A stretch of DNA of 43,142 nt from Candidatus Omnitrophica bacterium CG1_02_40_15 (GTDB lineage Bacteria; Omnitrophota; Gorgyraeia; Gorgyraeales; Gorgyraeaceae), in the NCBI GenBank assembly GCA_001871815.1, contig MNVP01000075.1:1-43142 (forward strand), read 5' to 3'. Position numbers and translations under genes: made by a program. The notes beneath the pieces are model-generated. The model had not been told where the DNA came from. It did not search any database and saw only the letters and a program-made list of their open reading frames with translations. This document shows, piece after piece, positions 16,413 to 24,088 of this stretch; the stretch's first letter is position 1, and each line of letters begins with the position of its first letter.

Positions 16413-16749
16413 CGGGTTTTTGTTTGTTGAGTTATTAATAAGCGTTTTAATAATGTCCGTCGGTTTGATATTAATATTGAATTCGTTTATCCAATCTTTA
16501 AGGGCGATAGAATATTCAGACGATTATTTTAAAGCATGCCTTTTCTTAGAGGACAAGGCATTCGAGGTTTATAATAGCGACAAGAAAGAGGGTTTTTCGA
16601 AAGGCTCATTTAATGATTTTAATGATAAGTTTTCATGGGAATTAAATGTGGCAAAATTAGAAGAAGCTGGCCTTAATGAAATTTCCCTAAAAGTAATGTG
16701 GTATGAAAGAAATAAAGAACACGATGTGCCTATTTTTACATACTTATGA
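16381..16749 (+). CDS. gspI: Minor pseudopilin, GspI-type
   Basis: About 122 residues from the ATG at 16381 (MISLIGKKRSSG then FLFVELLISVLIMSVGLILI), overlapping gspG by 32 bases. The frame is open farther upstream within gspG, but an ATG there would create an unlikely long leader. The processed N-terminus has the prepilin Glu+5 and a 20-residue hydrophobic stretch. The short C-terminal domain (KVMWYERNKEHDV) fits GspI. The assignment rests on size and on the position G-I-J-K; GspH is the alternative. Confidence 0.75.
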   Translation: MISLIGKKRSSGFLFVELLISVLIMSVGLILILNSFIQSLRAIEYSDDYFKACLFLEDKAFEVYNSDKKEGFSKGSFNDFNDKFSWELNVAKLEEAGLNEISLKVMWYERNKEHDVPIFTYL

Positions 16750-17402
16750 GAAAAAGTGGTTTTACCCCATTACAAATTTTAAAGGATTCTGATAGGTTGA
16801 TAGGTCGTCATAGAAAATTTGTAACGGGGTTTACCTTTATAGAGCTTATAGTTTCGATTTCAATATTAGCTATAATAGCTGCTTCGATATATAGCGCTTT
16901 TAATATAGGGCTACAGGCATATAAAAGGTCATCCGCAGATGAGGGAACTCAAAAAATCAGGACAAAGCTTGCTAAAATAGATAAAGAGCTTAAAAATTCT
17001 TTCTTTTTTTCTGAAATACCCTTTAGTGGCACATCCTCAGAAATTGTTTTTCCATCAGTTGTCTTTAAAGAAGATGTAGAAAAAATCTACATAGTCACTT
17101 ATTATATAGAGAAAGATAAAAATAAAGATTTTTTTAGGCTTATAAGGAAGGCGAAAATTTATACTGATAATCCTCAGGATGAAAAAGAAGAGATAACCGA
17201 CGTATTCTCCGCAATATCCATTAAGTTTAAATATGCATATAAATCAAGCGGCCCTTCTAAAGGTTATGAATGGCAGGAGGCATGGGGAGAAGATCAGAAA
17301 ACGCTTCCTTCTGGGGTTAGGATTTTTTTTCAAATAGATGATGGAGGCGAGATTTACAATAAGACCATTTTTCTTATGCAGGGAGCATTAGGGGCAAAAT
17401 GA
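16746..17402 (+). CDS. gspJ: Minor pseudopilin, GspJ-type, with a repeat-expanded leader
   Basis: 218 residues; the ATG overlaps the previous stop (ATGA). The prepilin motif FTFIELIVSISILAIIA is present, but it starts at about residue 29 instead of about 6. The segment MRKSGFT is followed by 23 residues encoded by a palindromic element and then GFTFIELIV again. 'GFT' is therefore duplicated, and removing the 69-base insert restores a standard leader. The rest (GLQAYKRSSADEGTQKIR, then beta-rich sequence) fits GspJ by size and order. Whether prepilin peptidase still cleaves the longer leader is unknown. Confidence 0.78.
   Translation: MRKSGFTPLQILKDSDRLIGRHRKFVTGFTFIELIVSISILAIIAASIYSAFNIGLQAYKRSSADEGTQKIRTKLAKIDKELKNSFFFSEIPFSGTSSEIVFPSVVFKEDVEKIYIVTYYIEKDKNKDFFRLIRKAKIYTDNPQDEKEEITDVFSAISIKFKYAYKSSGPSKGYEWQEAWGEDQKTLPSGVRIFFQIDDGGEIYNKTIFLMQGALGAK
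16764..16830. repeat. ACCCCATTA/TAACGGGGT palindrome inside the gspJ leader
   Basis: The ACCCCATTACAAATTTT and AAAATTTGTAACGGGGT arms match with one mismatch, around a 33-base spacer. The net insert is 69 bases (23 codons), as shown by the duplicated GFT codons at 16758-16766 and 16827-16835. The end sequences match the element at 12733. Confidence 0.88.
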
Positions 17403-18256
17403 CAAAAGAAAAAGGCAGCATACTAATAGTTACTTTATGGATTTTAATAATACTTTCAATATGGGCTGTAATTGTATCAAGCCGCGCTTCTACAGATATA
17501 GCGCTTGCAAAACATGAATCTGAAAATATAAAGGCATTATATCTAGCAAAAGCAGGGGTCATGAAGATGATAGCAGAGCTTAATAAAGATACAAATGCTT
17601 ATGATAGTTTGAACGAAGATTGGCGTAGAACGAATGATAACCCAAAGGAATTTAAATTTGGAGGGGGTACGGTTTTCTATGGCGCATTAGATGAAGAAAG
17701 CAGGTTAAATCTGAATAGCCCAATCTTACAAAAGGAATATCTGATTAGATTAGGCATGGATGAAACTATTAGCCAGCGTGTTTTAGACTATAAAGTTAAA
17801 AAAGGCGATAAAGGTTTTGAATTTATGGAGGAATTATTTTTAGTAGAAGGCATGACCTCTGAGATTTATTCAAAGATAAAAGATTATGTTACAATTTATA
17901 GAGGCAATGATGCAAAAGCGAATATAAATACAGCAGGCGAAGAAATGCTAGATATTATTCTTGGAAATGATGTACAGATAATAGATAAAATACTGGCATA
18001 TAGAAAAGGCCCTGACGCCAAAGAAGGCACAGAGGACGATGGCATCTTTACAGATGATAATTTTAGTTTGGTTTTTTCAGGCTTTGGAGTAACGCCAGAA
18101 AATATTGTTAATTACCAAAGTTTATTTAGCGTCAAGTCCAATTTTTTTAGAATATGGGCAGAGGCGTCTTTTTCTGAAGACAAAAAAATAATCAAGAAAA
18201 TTACCAGTATAACAGATAGGGCGGGCAAGATTTATTACTGGAAAGAGGATAAGTGA
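17399..18256 (+). CDS. gspK: Minor pseudopilin tip protein GspK
   Basis: 285 residues; the ATG overlaps the gspJ stop. N-terminal MTKEKGSILIVTLWILIILSIW is the GspK-type leader and hydrophobic helix, which lacks the usual Glu+5. An alpha-helical insertion domain with GALDEESRLNLNS and two helix-hairpin-helix-like stretches (IRLGMDETISQRVLDYK, ANINTAGEEMLDIILG) is the T2SSK signature. GspK caps the pseudopilus with GspI and GspJ. Its TGA stop adjoins a 51 bp palindrome. Confidence 0.92.
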   Translation: MTKEKGSILIVTLWILIILSIWAVIVSSRASTDIALAKHESENIKALYLAKAGVMKMIAELNKDTNAYDSLNEDWRRTNDNPKEFKFGGGTVFYGALDEESRLNLNSPILQKEYLIRLGMDETISQRVLDYKVKKGDKGFEFMEELFLVEGMTSEIYSKIKDYVTIYRGNDAKANINTAGEEMLDIILGNDVQIIDKILAYRKGPDAKEGTEDDGIFTDDNFSLVFSGFGVTPENIVNYQSLFSVKSNFFRIWAEASFSEDKKIIKKITSITDRAGKIYYWKEDK

Positions 18257-18307
18257 GCCCCCACTGATTCGTTTTGCATTCGCAAAGCGAATCAAAACGG
18301 TGGGGGC
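18257..18307. repeat. GCCCCCAC/GTGGGGGC 51 bp palindrome
   Basis: Reverse complement of 7025-7075 except for two positions (6 and 46) that pair with each other: T-A at 7025, C-G here. The flanks GTGAG...GCGAACTTA also correspond. It lies between gspK and gspL and overlaps the possible gspL 5' end. Confidence 0.93.
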
Positions 18308-19496
18308 GAACTTATCCCGAGCCGCTATAATTCTGGATGATATGCGGCGAGGGGTTAATTTGGACACCAAAAGAAATATTTTAATTATTCCAAGGCACCT
18401 TGTTTTATTGAGATTCATAGAGCTTCCATCAACTGATGCTTCTGAGGTAAAGAATATGGTTGAGTTCCAGGCCTTTAAAGAAACGCCGTATTCAAAAGAT
18501 GAGATTATAATTAGTTATAGAAATCTTGGCTCTTACAAAAAAGGGTTCTCGTATATAATGTTAGCTATTGTAAAAAAAGAAATTATAGAAAATATGATGC
18601 AGCAGGCTAAGGATGAAATAGAGGGCATAAGGCTTGAAACAGAATTATTGTATTCATTTTTATTACAAAAGGATATCGCGAAATCTAATAAGGTAAGTTT
18701 AGTTATAAGTATTAAAAAAGAATATGTGGAGATTATTATTACAGATAATACCAAGCTTATTTTTTCGCGCTCTATTAAAAACAGGACAGATCTTATGAAA
18801 GAACTAGCCAACTCAATGCTATTTTATAATAGAGATAAGGCCAATAACGCGATAAATGATGTTAATGTCATCTATTCTAAAGAAATAGATGTCAAGGATA
18901 TGAAACTTCAAATAGAAGATTATTTTAAGATGCCGGTAAATTTTTATGAATATAGCGATGATTTGATTAGCCTTGATATTCCTTTATATATAAGCTTTTT
19001 GCCAAAAGAATACAATGACAAGATGGCAAATAAAGAGAATAAAAAAGAATTATGGTTAACATCCTGCCTTATACTAACAGCTATATTAGCCTTATTATCC
19101 CTATTAATTTTTAAATTACACGAAAAAGATAAAACTTTAAACTTGCTTTCTAAACAGATAAGCTCAATTCAATATGACATTGATCAGCTGAGGGATTTTC
19201 TTAGAAAAATCGAGATTTTAAAATCTCAAAAAGAAAAGGGCGATTTTATTATAAAAATTTTAAAAGGGTCTTATGATTTAACACCTTCAGATATTTTCTT
19301 ATACCGGCTGGAATACGACGGCCGCTATGATTTTTCATACAAAGGCACTGTAAGCAGCGCGTCAGGAGTTTTTGATTTCGTAAAGAGGCTAGAAAAATCA
19401 AAGTATTTTAAAAAGGTAGAAGTAAAATACACTACGAAAAAAGTAGTGCAGAATCAGGAAGTTACTGATTTTAACATATTATGCCAGATAGATTAA
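18300..19496 (+). CDS. gspL: GspL/PilM-type assembly protein, N-terminus shortened
   Basis: Actin-like cytoplasmic domain plus one transmembrane helix (about 255-275: LWLTSCLILTAILALLSLLI) and a periplasmic coiled coil/ferredoxin-like end; links GspE to GspM. The IPRHLVLLRFIELPST segment and VVSISIKKEYVEIII-like strands fit the PilM/GspL fold. The first ~60 residues of the fold are missing. The start is uncertain: GTG 18300 (inside a repeat), ATG 18342, or TTG 18360, the last with a GAGGGG ribosome binding site 5 bases before it. The 51 bp palindrome may have replaced the original 5' end. It overlaps gspM by 16 bases. Confidence 0.8.
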   Translation: MGANLSRAAIILDDMRRGVNLDTKRNILIIPRHLVLLRFIELPSTDASEVKNMVEFQAFKETPYSKDEIIISYRNLGSYKKGFSYIMLAIVKKEIIENMMQQAKDEIEGIRLETELLYSFLLQKDIAKSNKVSLVISIKKEYVEIIITDNTKLIFSRSIKNRTDLMKELANSMLFYNRDKANNAINDVNVIYSKEIDVKDMKLQIEDYFKMPVNFYEYSDDLISLDIPLYISFLPKEYNDKMANKENKKELWLTSCLILTAILALLSLLIFKLHEKDKTLNLLSKQISSIQYDIDQLRDFLRKIEILKSQKEKGDFIIKILKGSYDLTPSDIFLYRLEYDGRYDFSYKGTVSSASGVFDFVKRLEKSKYFKKVEVKYTTKKVVQNQEVTDFNILCQID

Positions 19497-20002
19497 TTCA
19501 TATAAAATTATCAAAAAGAGAAAAATATATTGTTGTAATAACTATAAGCGTTATTATAATGGGCATGCTATATAATTTTATATTTGTGCATCTGTTTAAA
19601 AGATGGGAGGCGGCGGATAGCGAGATAATTGCAAAAAGGGCTAAATTTAATAAAGAAATAAGATTATTAGAAAATAGAAATTCTATAATATCAGAATATA
19701 ATAATTATGCAAAAGCTTACAAAAACAGCTCAAGGGTGCTAAATTATATAGAAAAATTAGCGGATTCTTTGAACATAAAAACCAGCAATATAAAACCAGG
19801 ACAAATTACAGATAGGGATTTTTACCAGGAATACTTTATTGAGCTTCAAATAGAAGGCCGGTTCCCTGAAATTATTGAATTTTTATCTGGCATTAGTAAA
19901 CTGCCATGTTTTGTAGCTATTAAAAAATTTGATTTTAGAAGAGGCCTAGACAATCCCCATCTTTTAAAAGGCACAATAATCCTCTCCAAGATTACCTATT
20001 GA
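19481..20002 (+). CDS. gspM: GspM/PilO-type assembly protein
   Basis: 173 residues: a short basic N-terminus, one transmembrane helix (about 17-36, YIVVITISVIIMGMLYNFIF), a coiled coil (about 40-85) and a small alpha/beta domain (ELQIEGRFPEIIEFLSGISKLPCFVAIKKFDF) like PilO/GspM. It would sit in the inner membrane with GspL. It overlaps the gspL end by 16 bases. The stop lies directly on the -35 box of the next promoter. Confidence 0.82.
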   Translation: MPDRLIHIKLSKREKYIVVITISVIIMGMLYNFIFVHLFKRWEAADSEIIAKRAKFNKEIRLLENRNSIISEYNNYAKAYKNSSRVLNYIEKLADSLNIKTSNIKPGQITDRDFYQEYFIELQIEGRFPEIIEFLSGISKLPCFVAIKKFDFRRGLDNPHLLKGTIILSKITY

Positions 20003-20027
20003 CATATTCAATATCATAGTATATACT
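19999..20027 (+). promoter_or_regulatory. Sigma70-like promoter upstream of the MerR-type gene
   Basis: TTGACA (19999-20004), a 17-base spacer, TATACT (20022-20027). It lies across the gspM stop and would drive the merR, exeA, C-like and secretin genes separately from gspE-M. The predicted start is near 20034, leaving a leader of about 165 bases. Confidence 0.65.
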
Positions 20028-20049
20028 TACTCTCTGAGTGGAGAGTAAG
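20026..20049. promoter_or_regulatory. Inverted repeat overlapping -10/+1, possible operator of the adjacent MerR-type regulator
   Basis: CTTACTCTC - TGAGTG - GAGAGTAAG: perfect 9-base arms with a 6-base spacer, directly after the -10 box. The size and the ACTCTC..GAGAGT half-sites resemble MerR-family operators. In classical MerR control, however, the dyad lies between -35 and -10, so repression or a 5' mRNA hairpin is also possible. Confidence 0.5.
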
Positions 20050-20133
20050 CTATTGCTGTCTACATAGATAGCTGTGAGATTAACCCGTTGAGTTCAAGTT
20101 GCTAATGCAAATTTTGGGATTAATTCCTTAGCC

Positions 20134-20185
20134 AATTTCGTCTCCGCTGTTTCACTTTGCGAAGCAAAGTGGCGGGGGCGAAATT
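20134..20185. repeat. AATTTCG...CGAAATT palindromic element
   Basis: The arms AATTTCGTCTCCGC and GCGGGGGCGAAATT pair with few mismatches, and the inner CACTTTGC-gaa-GCAAAGTG is perfect. It is built like the GCCCC-type hairpins (an outer stem ending in a GCGAA-like motif, an inner TTTGCGAA core). It sits in the leader of the MerR-type gene and ends just before its ribosome binding site. Confidence 0.75.
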
Positions 20186-20201
20186 CAGAGGTGACTATAC
20201 A

Positions 20202-20468
20202 TTGGAAAAGGTATATTTGATAAAAGACTTGGCGAGAATGAGCGGGCAGACAGTTTATACGCTTAAATATTATCTGAATATAGGGCTTATTAAAGAAGTC
20301 GGTAGAAGTCCTGAGACTAGTTTTAGGTATTTTGATGATAGCACTATTGAGAGATTGAAAAAAATACGGGAATTAAGACGGGAGAATAAATCTATAGCTG
20401 AAATAAAAGAATTGTTGGAGTTCTCGACTCCCCGCCAAAGAACCGTTGGCGGATCGCTCGAACAATAA
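20202..20468 (+). CDS. MerR-family HTH regulator, C-terminus made from a repeat
   Basis: 88 residues from TTG 20202, chosen because GAGGTG lies 8 bases upstream; the frame is open earlier but runs through a repeat. A winged-helix MerR domain is clear: VYLIKDLARMSGQTVYTLKYY (HTH), GLIKEVGRSPETSFRYFDDS (wing) and IERLKKIRELRRENKSIAEIKELLE. No effector domain is present. The last 16 residues (EFSTPRQRTVGGSLEQ) and the stop are encoded by a TTCTCGACT-type repeat, so the original C-terminus is lost. It lies between the gspE-M and ExeA/secretin groups and may control the secretion genes through the dyad at 20026. Confidence 0.8.
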   Translation: MEKVYLIKDLARMSGQTVYTLKYYLNIGLIKEVGRSPETSFRYFDDSTIERLKKIRELRRENKSIAEIKELLEFSTPRQRTVGGSLEQ

Positions 20469-20515
20469 CCGTTATTCTTCGAGCGAACCTCTCGACTTCG
20501 CTCGGGGTAAACTCC
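20417..20515. repeat. TTCTCGACT-type element, copy D, overlapping the 3' end of the MerR-type gene
   Basis: The outer ends GGAGTT / AACTCC, an inner hairpin CCGCCAA / TTGGCGG, and a second hairpin GCTCGAACAATAAC / GTTATTCTTCGAGC. It carries the TTCTCGACT and CTCGAAC/TTCGAG motifs of the family, but the right terminus is changed (CTCGACTTCGCTCGGGG). Confidence 0.85.
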
Positions 20516-20537
20516 GTAAGCCTAGAAGAAATTGCAT

Positions 20538-21368
20538 ATGTCATACTATAGCGTGCTAAACTTAAATAAAGAGCCGTTTTCAACAAGCCCTGACCCATAT
20601 TTCTTTTATCCATCTGTTTCACATAAGCAGGCAATGCAAAGGCTTGAAATAGCTATTAGATTAAAGAGGGGGCTTAGCGTTATTTTAGGAGACATTGGAA
20701 TTGGCAAAACGACGCTTGCCAGGGCCCTTATACAGGAGCTGCACTTTACCAATGGAGCCATAACTTATATGATATTGGACCCTACCTATGATTCTGAATT
20801 TCAATTTGTAACAATCCTCGCTAAACTTTTCGGAATAAAGGGTTCGTTTCGCTCTACTATGGATTATAAAGAGGCAATAGAAAGGTTTTTATTTAAGAAA
20901 TGTGTTAATGAAAGCCATATAATATCTCTTATTATAGACGAAGGACAGAAGATGAGTTTAGCTACATTAGAACTTTTGCGTACACTTTTAAACTACGAGA
21001 CCAATGAATATAAGCTTTTGCAGCTTGTTATCATGGGCCAGATGGAACTTCTGCCTAAATTGCAGCGCATAAATAATTTTTCAGATAGAATTAGTTTAAA
21101 ATATATACTAAATCCTTTGGATTATAATGAAACTAAAAATATGATAGAATTCAGGCTTAAACGCTCAGGCGCCATATCAGGTAAAGAGATATTCACAGAA
21201 AAGGCAATGCTCATAATATACCAATATACTCAGGGTTATCCACGCAAGATCGCTAGCCTGTGCCATAACCTGCTGGAAGAGCTTGTAATGAAAGATAGAA
21301 GGATTGTAGAAGAAGGCCTGGTAAATGAGGCAATAGAAAAGGACAGAAAGGTGATTTTTATATCATGA
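20538..21368 (+). CDS. ExeA/GspA-type AAA ATPase
   Basis: A 276-residue P-loop ATPase of the ExeA/GspA group, from the ATG at 20538 (a TTG six bases earlier is possible). It begins MSYYSVLNLNKEPFSTSPDPYFFYPS, the 'GL-PF--TPD-YFY' signature of ExeA. Walker A is GDIGIGKTT, Walker B is SLIIDEGQ, and the sensor region has VIMGQMELLPKL. GspA helps the secretin cross or assemble at the cell wall, usually with a GspB/GspC-like membrane partner. Here the next gene, overlapping by four bases, encodes such a protein. Unlike Aeromonas ExeA it lacks a C-terminal membrane/peptidoglycan-binding part. Confidence 0.9.
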   Translation: MSYYSVLNLNKEPFSTSPDPYFFYPSVSHKQAMQRLEIAIRLKRGLSVILGDIGIGKTTLARALIQELHFTNGAITYMILDPTYDSEFQFVTILAKLFGIKGSFRSTMDYKEAIERFLFKKCVNESHIISLIIDEGQKMSLATLELLRTLLNYETNEYKLLQLVIMGQMELLPKLQRINNFSDRISLKYILNPLDYNETKNMIEFRLKRSGAISGKEIFTEKAMLIIYQYTQGYPRKIASLCHNLLEELVMKDRRIVEEGLVNEAIEKDRKVIFIS

Positions 21369-21853
21369 TTGAACTTACTCCCGAAGGGAAGCTTTTAAAT
21401 CTTATAAGAAAAAGCCAGCATAAATTCAAGTTAAATAAAGACCTTAAAATATTTACAAAGATAAATATTATATTAATAGCTGTAATTATCGTGATATTCA
21501 CTGTTTTTTTATTAGATATGTTTATTTTTAAAAATAAGAACCCTGAAATTCCGCAGAATGTTCTAATAAAGGAAAGTGAAGTGCAGCCTGTTAAAGAAGA
21601 TATTCAGGAAGACGTGGATATGGTTAAAGAACCGCATAGAAATATGGTACCCATACAAGATATTAGGGCGAATTTAAATCTATTGGGCATTGTTACAGGA
21701 GATAATAACCAGGCTATAATAGAAGACAAGAATCTCAAGAAGACATTTTTTCTTTATAAAGGCGATAATCTTGGTGAATTAAAGGTCTATGAGATAAAAA
21801 ATAATGCTGTGATATTAGATTATAAAGGCGAAAAGATAGAATTAAGCATATGA
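21365..21853 (+). CDS. GspC/PilP/GspB-like bitopic membrane protein
   Basis: 162 residues: a cytoplasmic N-terminus, one transmembrane helix (about 36-57), a Glu/Pro-rich linker (about 60-100) and a small C-terminal beta domain. That domain (LNLLGIVTGDNNQAIIEDKNLKKTFFLYKGD...VILDYKGEKIEL) matches the homology region of GspC/PilP that contacts the secretin N0 domain. It starts within the end of the ExeA-like gene and is followed by the secretin gene, so an ExeA-partner (GspB) role is also possible. No PDZ domain is present; a separate PDZ protein follows the secretin. Confidence 0.75.
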   Translation: MIELTPEGKLLNLIRKSQHKFKLNKDLKIFTKINIILIAVIIVIFTVFLLDMFIFKNKNPEIPQNVLIKESEVQPVKEDIQEDVDMVKEPHRNMVPIQDIRANLNLLGIVTGDNNQAIIEDKNLKKTFFLYKGDNLGELKVYEIKNNAVILDYKGEKIELSI

Positions 21854-21866
21854 GAGGGTAAAAAAA

Positions 21867-23870
21867 ATGAAAAAAATAATCTTTATAGGCTTGTCAATAT
21901 TGTTGATTTCTATTTTTTCAAATATATATTTAGCTATCTCTGCGCAAGATGATGCAGAATTGATATCTCTAGATCTTAAAGGTATGGATATAAGAGATGT
22001 CCTGAAGATATTGGCGCAAAAAAGCGGACTCAACATAGTTGCTGATACTGCTGTAAAAGGAACAGTTATGTTATATATAAAAGATGTAAATGTTATGGAT
22101 GCTCTTGATACAATTGTTGCTACGAATAATTTAGCCTATGAAAAAAGTGGCAGTCTTATAAGAATCATGAATGACAGGGATTATGAAATAATATATGGAA
22201 AAAGATTTAATGATAAGACTAAAACAGAGATAATTAAGCTTAATTATGCAAACGCGCAGCAGGTTAATAATGCAATAGTTCAAATGAAGACAAATACGGG
22301 CAAGATTATTTCAGATGAAATATCCAATACTATTGTCCTTATAGATTTGCCTGAAAGCATAGAAAAGATGAAGAAAGTTATTTCAGAAATGGATGTCCTT
22401 TTGATTACAGAAGTTTTTTCTCTTGATTATGCCAAAGCAGAATTATTAAAAGATAAGATAATTGAAGCGCTTTCCAAAGGCATTGGGAGCGTAAAATTTG
22501 ATGAAAGGACAAATAAGTTAATAGTTAAAGATACTTCTCAGAAGATAGAAGATGTCAGGCGCATAGTAGAAGCCTTTGACGAAAAAACAAGGCAGGTCCT
22601 GATAGATGCCAACATTGTGCAAGTTACTCTTTCAGATAAATTCAGTTATGGCATAGATTGGGCAAATGTCGCTAAGTTAGGGGATATTAAATTAACAGGC
22701 GATACTGTGCTTAGTACGGGTTTGTCAAATACTACGCCGAGCAAGCTTACAATAGCTACAACAGGAGGTAATACTACAGCAGTGATGAGCTTATTAAAAA
22801 CATATGGGGAAACAAATGTCCTATCAAGGCCAAGGATTACAGTTATAAATAATCAAGAAGCAAAGATTTTAGTTGGCGCTAAGGAAGTATATGTTTCAAG
22901 CGAGGTTACAACTACATCTGGCGGCACATACCATACCACAGATCATATTGAATTTGTAGATGTGGGTGTAAGATTAGGAGTTATCCCTACTATTAATAGG
23001 CAAGGTTTTATTACATTAAAGATAAAACCCGAGGTTAGCAATGCTGATGCTACAAAAACTGTCCAGTTAAAAAATCCAGATGGCTCTACAAGGACTATTG
23101 TTCCTTATGTTACTACATCTGAAGCAGAGACTAGCGTGATGGTTAAGGATAATACGACAATTATAATAGGCGGTTTAATGAAAGATACTCTTGTAGATTA
23201 TAAAGAAAGAGTTCCTTTCCTGGGAAGTATACCTTTAATAGAAAAGCTTTTCTCTGTTAAAGGGAAAAGCAAAGAAAAAACAGAGCTTGTAATATTTTTA
23301 ACCCCGCATATTATTGAGGGAGACAAGACTACAGAAGAGGCGCAGAAATATATAGCTGACTGGGATAAAAAGGTAGAGGAGATAAAGATAGAAGAACCGA
23401 AAGAGCCGGAGATTAAGTTATCTAAACGAACGCCTGAGAAAAAAGAAAAACAGCCAAAACCAAAGACATCCACTAAAGAAGTTGCAGCTAAGAAAAAAGG
23501 ACAACCAAAACAAAAATGGGCGCCTATTTTAGGTTCAGGTGGCAGCGAGGGGCTGGAAGACAGCGCCGGAAAATCGCCAGTTACTAATAGGACGCCTTAT
23601 GAAGAATACTATTTAAATATAGGCCAGGAAATCAATGATTTGGCAAAACAGGATAAGGATGTTAGCGGGATAAATGGAGAGGTGGAACTAAAGTTTACGC
23701 TGGATAAAGAAGGATTTTTAATAAGAGGGCCTATAGTGCTTAATCAGCCTGACCTCAGGCTTGTGAGAAGCGCTGTAAAAATCGTAAAAAAGGCATCGCC
23801 ATTCATTCGTTTTCCAAAGGCATTAAATAAGGATCAGGCAGATTTTAATGTAGTTGTGAGGTATGAATAA
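21867..23870 (+). CDS. gspD: Secretin GspD with a TonB-like C-terminal domain
   Basis: Outer-membrane channel of type II secretion; 667 residues. A signal peptide (about 1-26) is followed by a secretin/TonB N0-like domain (LDLKGMDIRDVLKILAQKSGLNIV), N1-N2 domains (FSLDYAKAELL..., QVLIDANIVQVTLSD) and a secretin core. The core holds ETNVLSRPRITVINNQEAKI, GVRLGVIPTI and IIGGLMKD...VPFLGSIPLIEKLFSVK. After a Lys/Glu/Pro-rich linker (about 500-560) there is a final ~85-residue domain: GINGEVELKFTLDKEGFL then SPFIRFPKAL. This has the pattern of the TonB C-terminal domain (G-V-V-F-ld--G--- / aspfppfP). That fusion is unusual for GspD. The ribosome binding site is weak (gagggt). Confidence 0.93.
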   Translation: MKKIIFIGLSILLISIFSNIYLAISAQDDAELISLDLKGMDIRDVLKILAQKSGLNIVADTAVKGTVMLYIKDVNVMDALDTIVATNNLAYEKSGSLIRIMNDRDYEIIYGKRFNDKTKTEIIKLNYANAQQVNNAIVQMKTNTGKIISDEISNTIVLIDLPESIEKMKKVISEMDVLLITEVFSLDYAKAELLKDKIIEALSKGIGSVKFDERTNKLIVKDTSQKIEDVRRIVEAFDEKTRQVLIDANIVQVTLSDKFSYGIDWANVAKLGDIKLTGDTVLSTGLSNTTPSKLTIATTGGNTTAVMSLLKTYGETNVLSRPRITVINNQEAKILVGAKEVYVSSEVTTTSGGTYHTTDHIEFVDVGVRLGVIPTINRQGFITLKIKPEVSNADATKTVQLKNPDGSTRTIVPYVTTSEAETSVMVKDNTTIIIGGLMKDTLVDYKERVPFLGSIPLIEKLFSVKGKSKEKTELVIFLTPHIIEGDKTTEEAQKYIADWDKKVEEIKIEEPKEPEIKLSKRTPEKKEKQPKPKTSTKEVAAKKKGQPKQKWAPILGSGGSEGLEDSAGKSPVTNRTPYEEYYLNIGQEINDLAKQDKDVSGINGEVELKFTLDKEGFLIRGPIVLNQPDLRLVRSAVKIVKKASPFIRFPKALNKDQADFNVVVRYE

Positions 23871-23894
23871 ATGAGCAGTGCACATAATTCTGTT

Positions 23895-24014
23895 GTCATT
23901 GCGAGGTGGCTATTAAAAGTGGCCTATGAAGCAATCGCATGAAAGCAGGCTCTCTGTACTTTCTCACATGCGATTGCTTCGGATGTCGGCATCTAAAGCT
24001 CTCCTCGCAACGAC
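23895..24014. repeat. GTCATTGCGAGG-type inverted repeat (120 bp)
   Basis: The ends GTCATTGCGAGG / CCTCGCAACGAC and the inner GAAGCAATCGCATG / CATGCGATTGCTTC pair. Repeats with these ends are widespread in several bacterial phyla. It fills the gap between the secretin gene and the promoter of the PDZ gene. Confidence 0.92.
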
Positions 24015-24052
24015 ATGATGTGAATTTTACGCATACTTTTTAAATAATTATC

Positions 24053-24079
24053 TTGACGCATCAGGGATAATAATATAAT
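24053..24079 (+). promoter_or_regulatory. Sigma70-like promoter of the PDZ gene; near-leaderless
   Basis: TTGACG (24053-24058), a 15-base spacer, TATAAT (24074-24079). The ATG is at 24089, 9 bases after the -10 box, so the transcript starts at or 1-3 bases before the start codon. The spacer is 2 bases shorter than ideal. Confidence 0.5.
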
Positions 24080-24088
24080 CTATCTACC

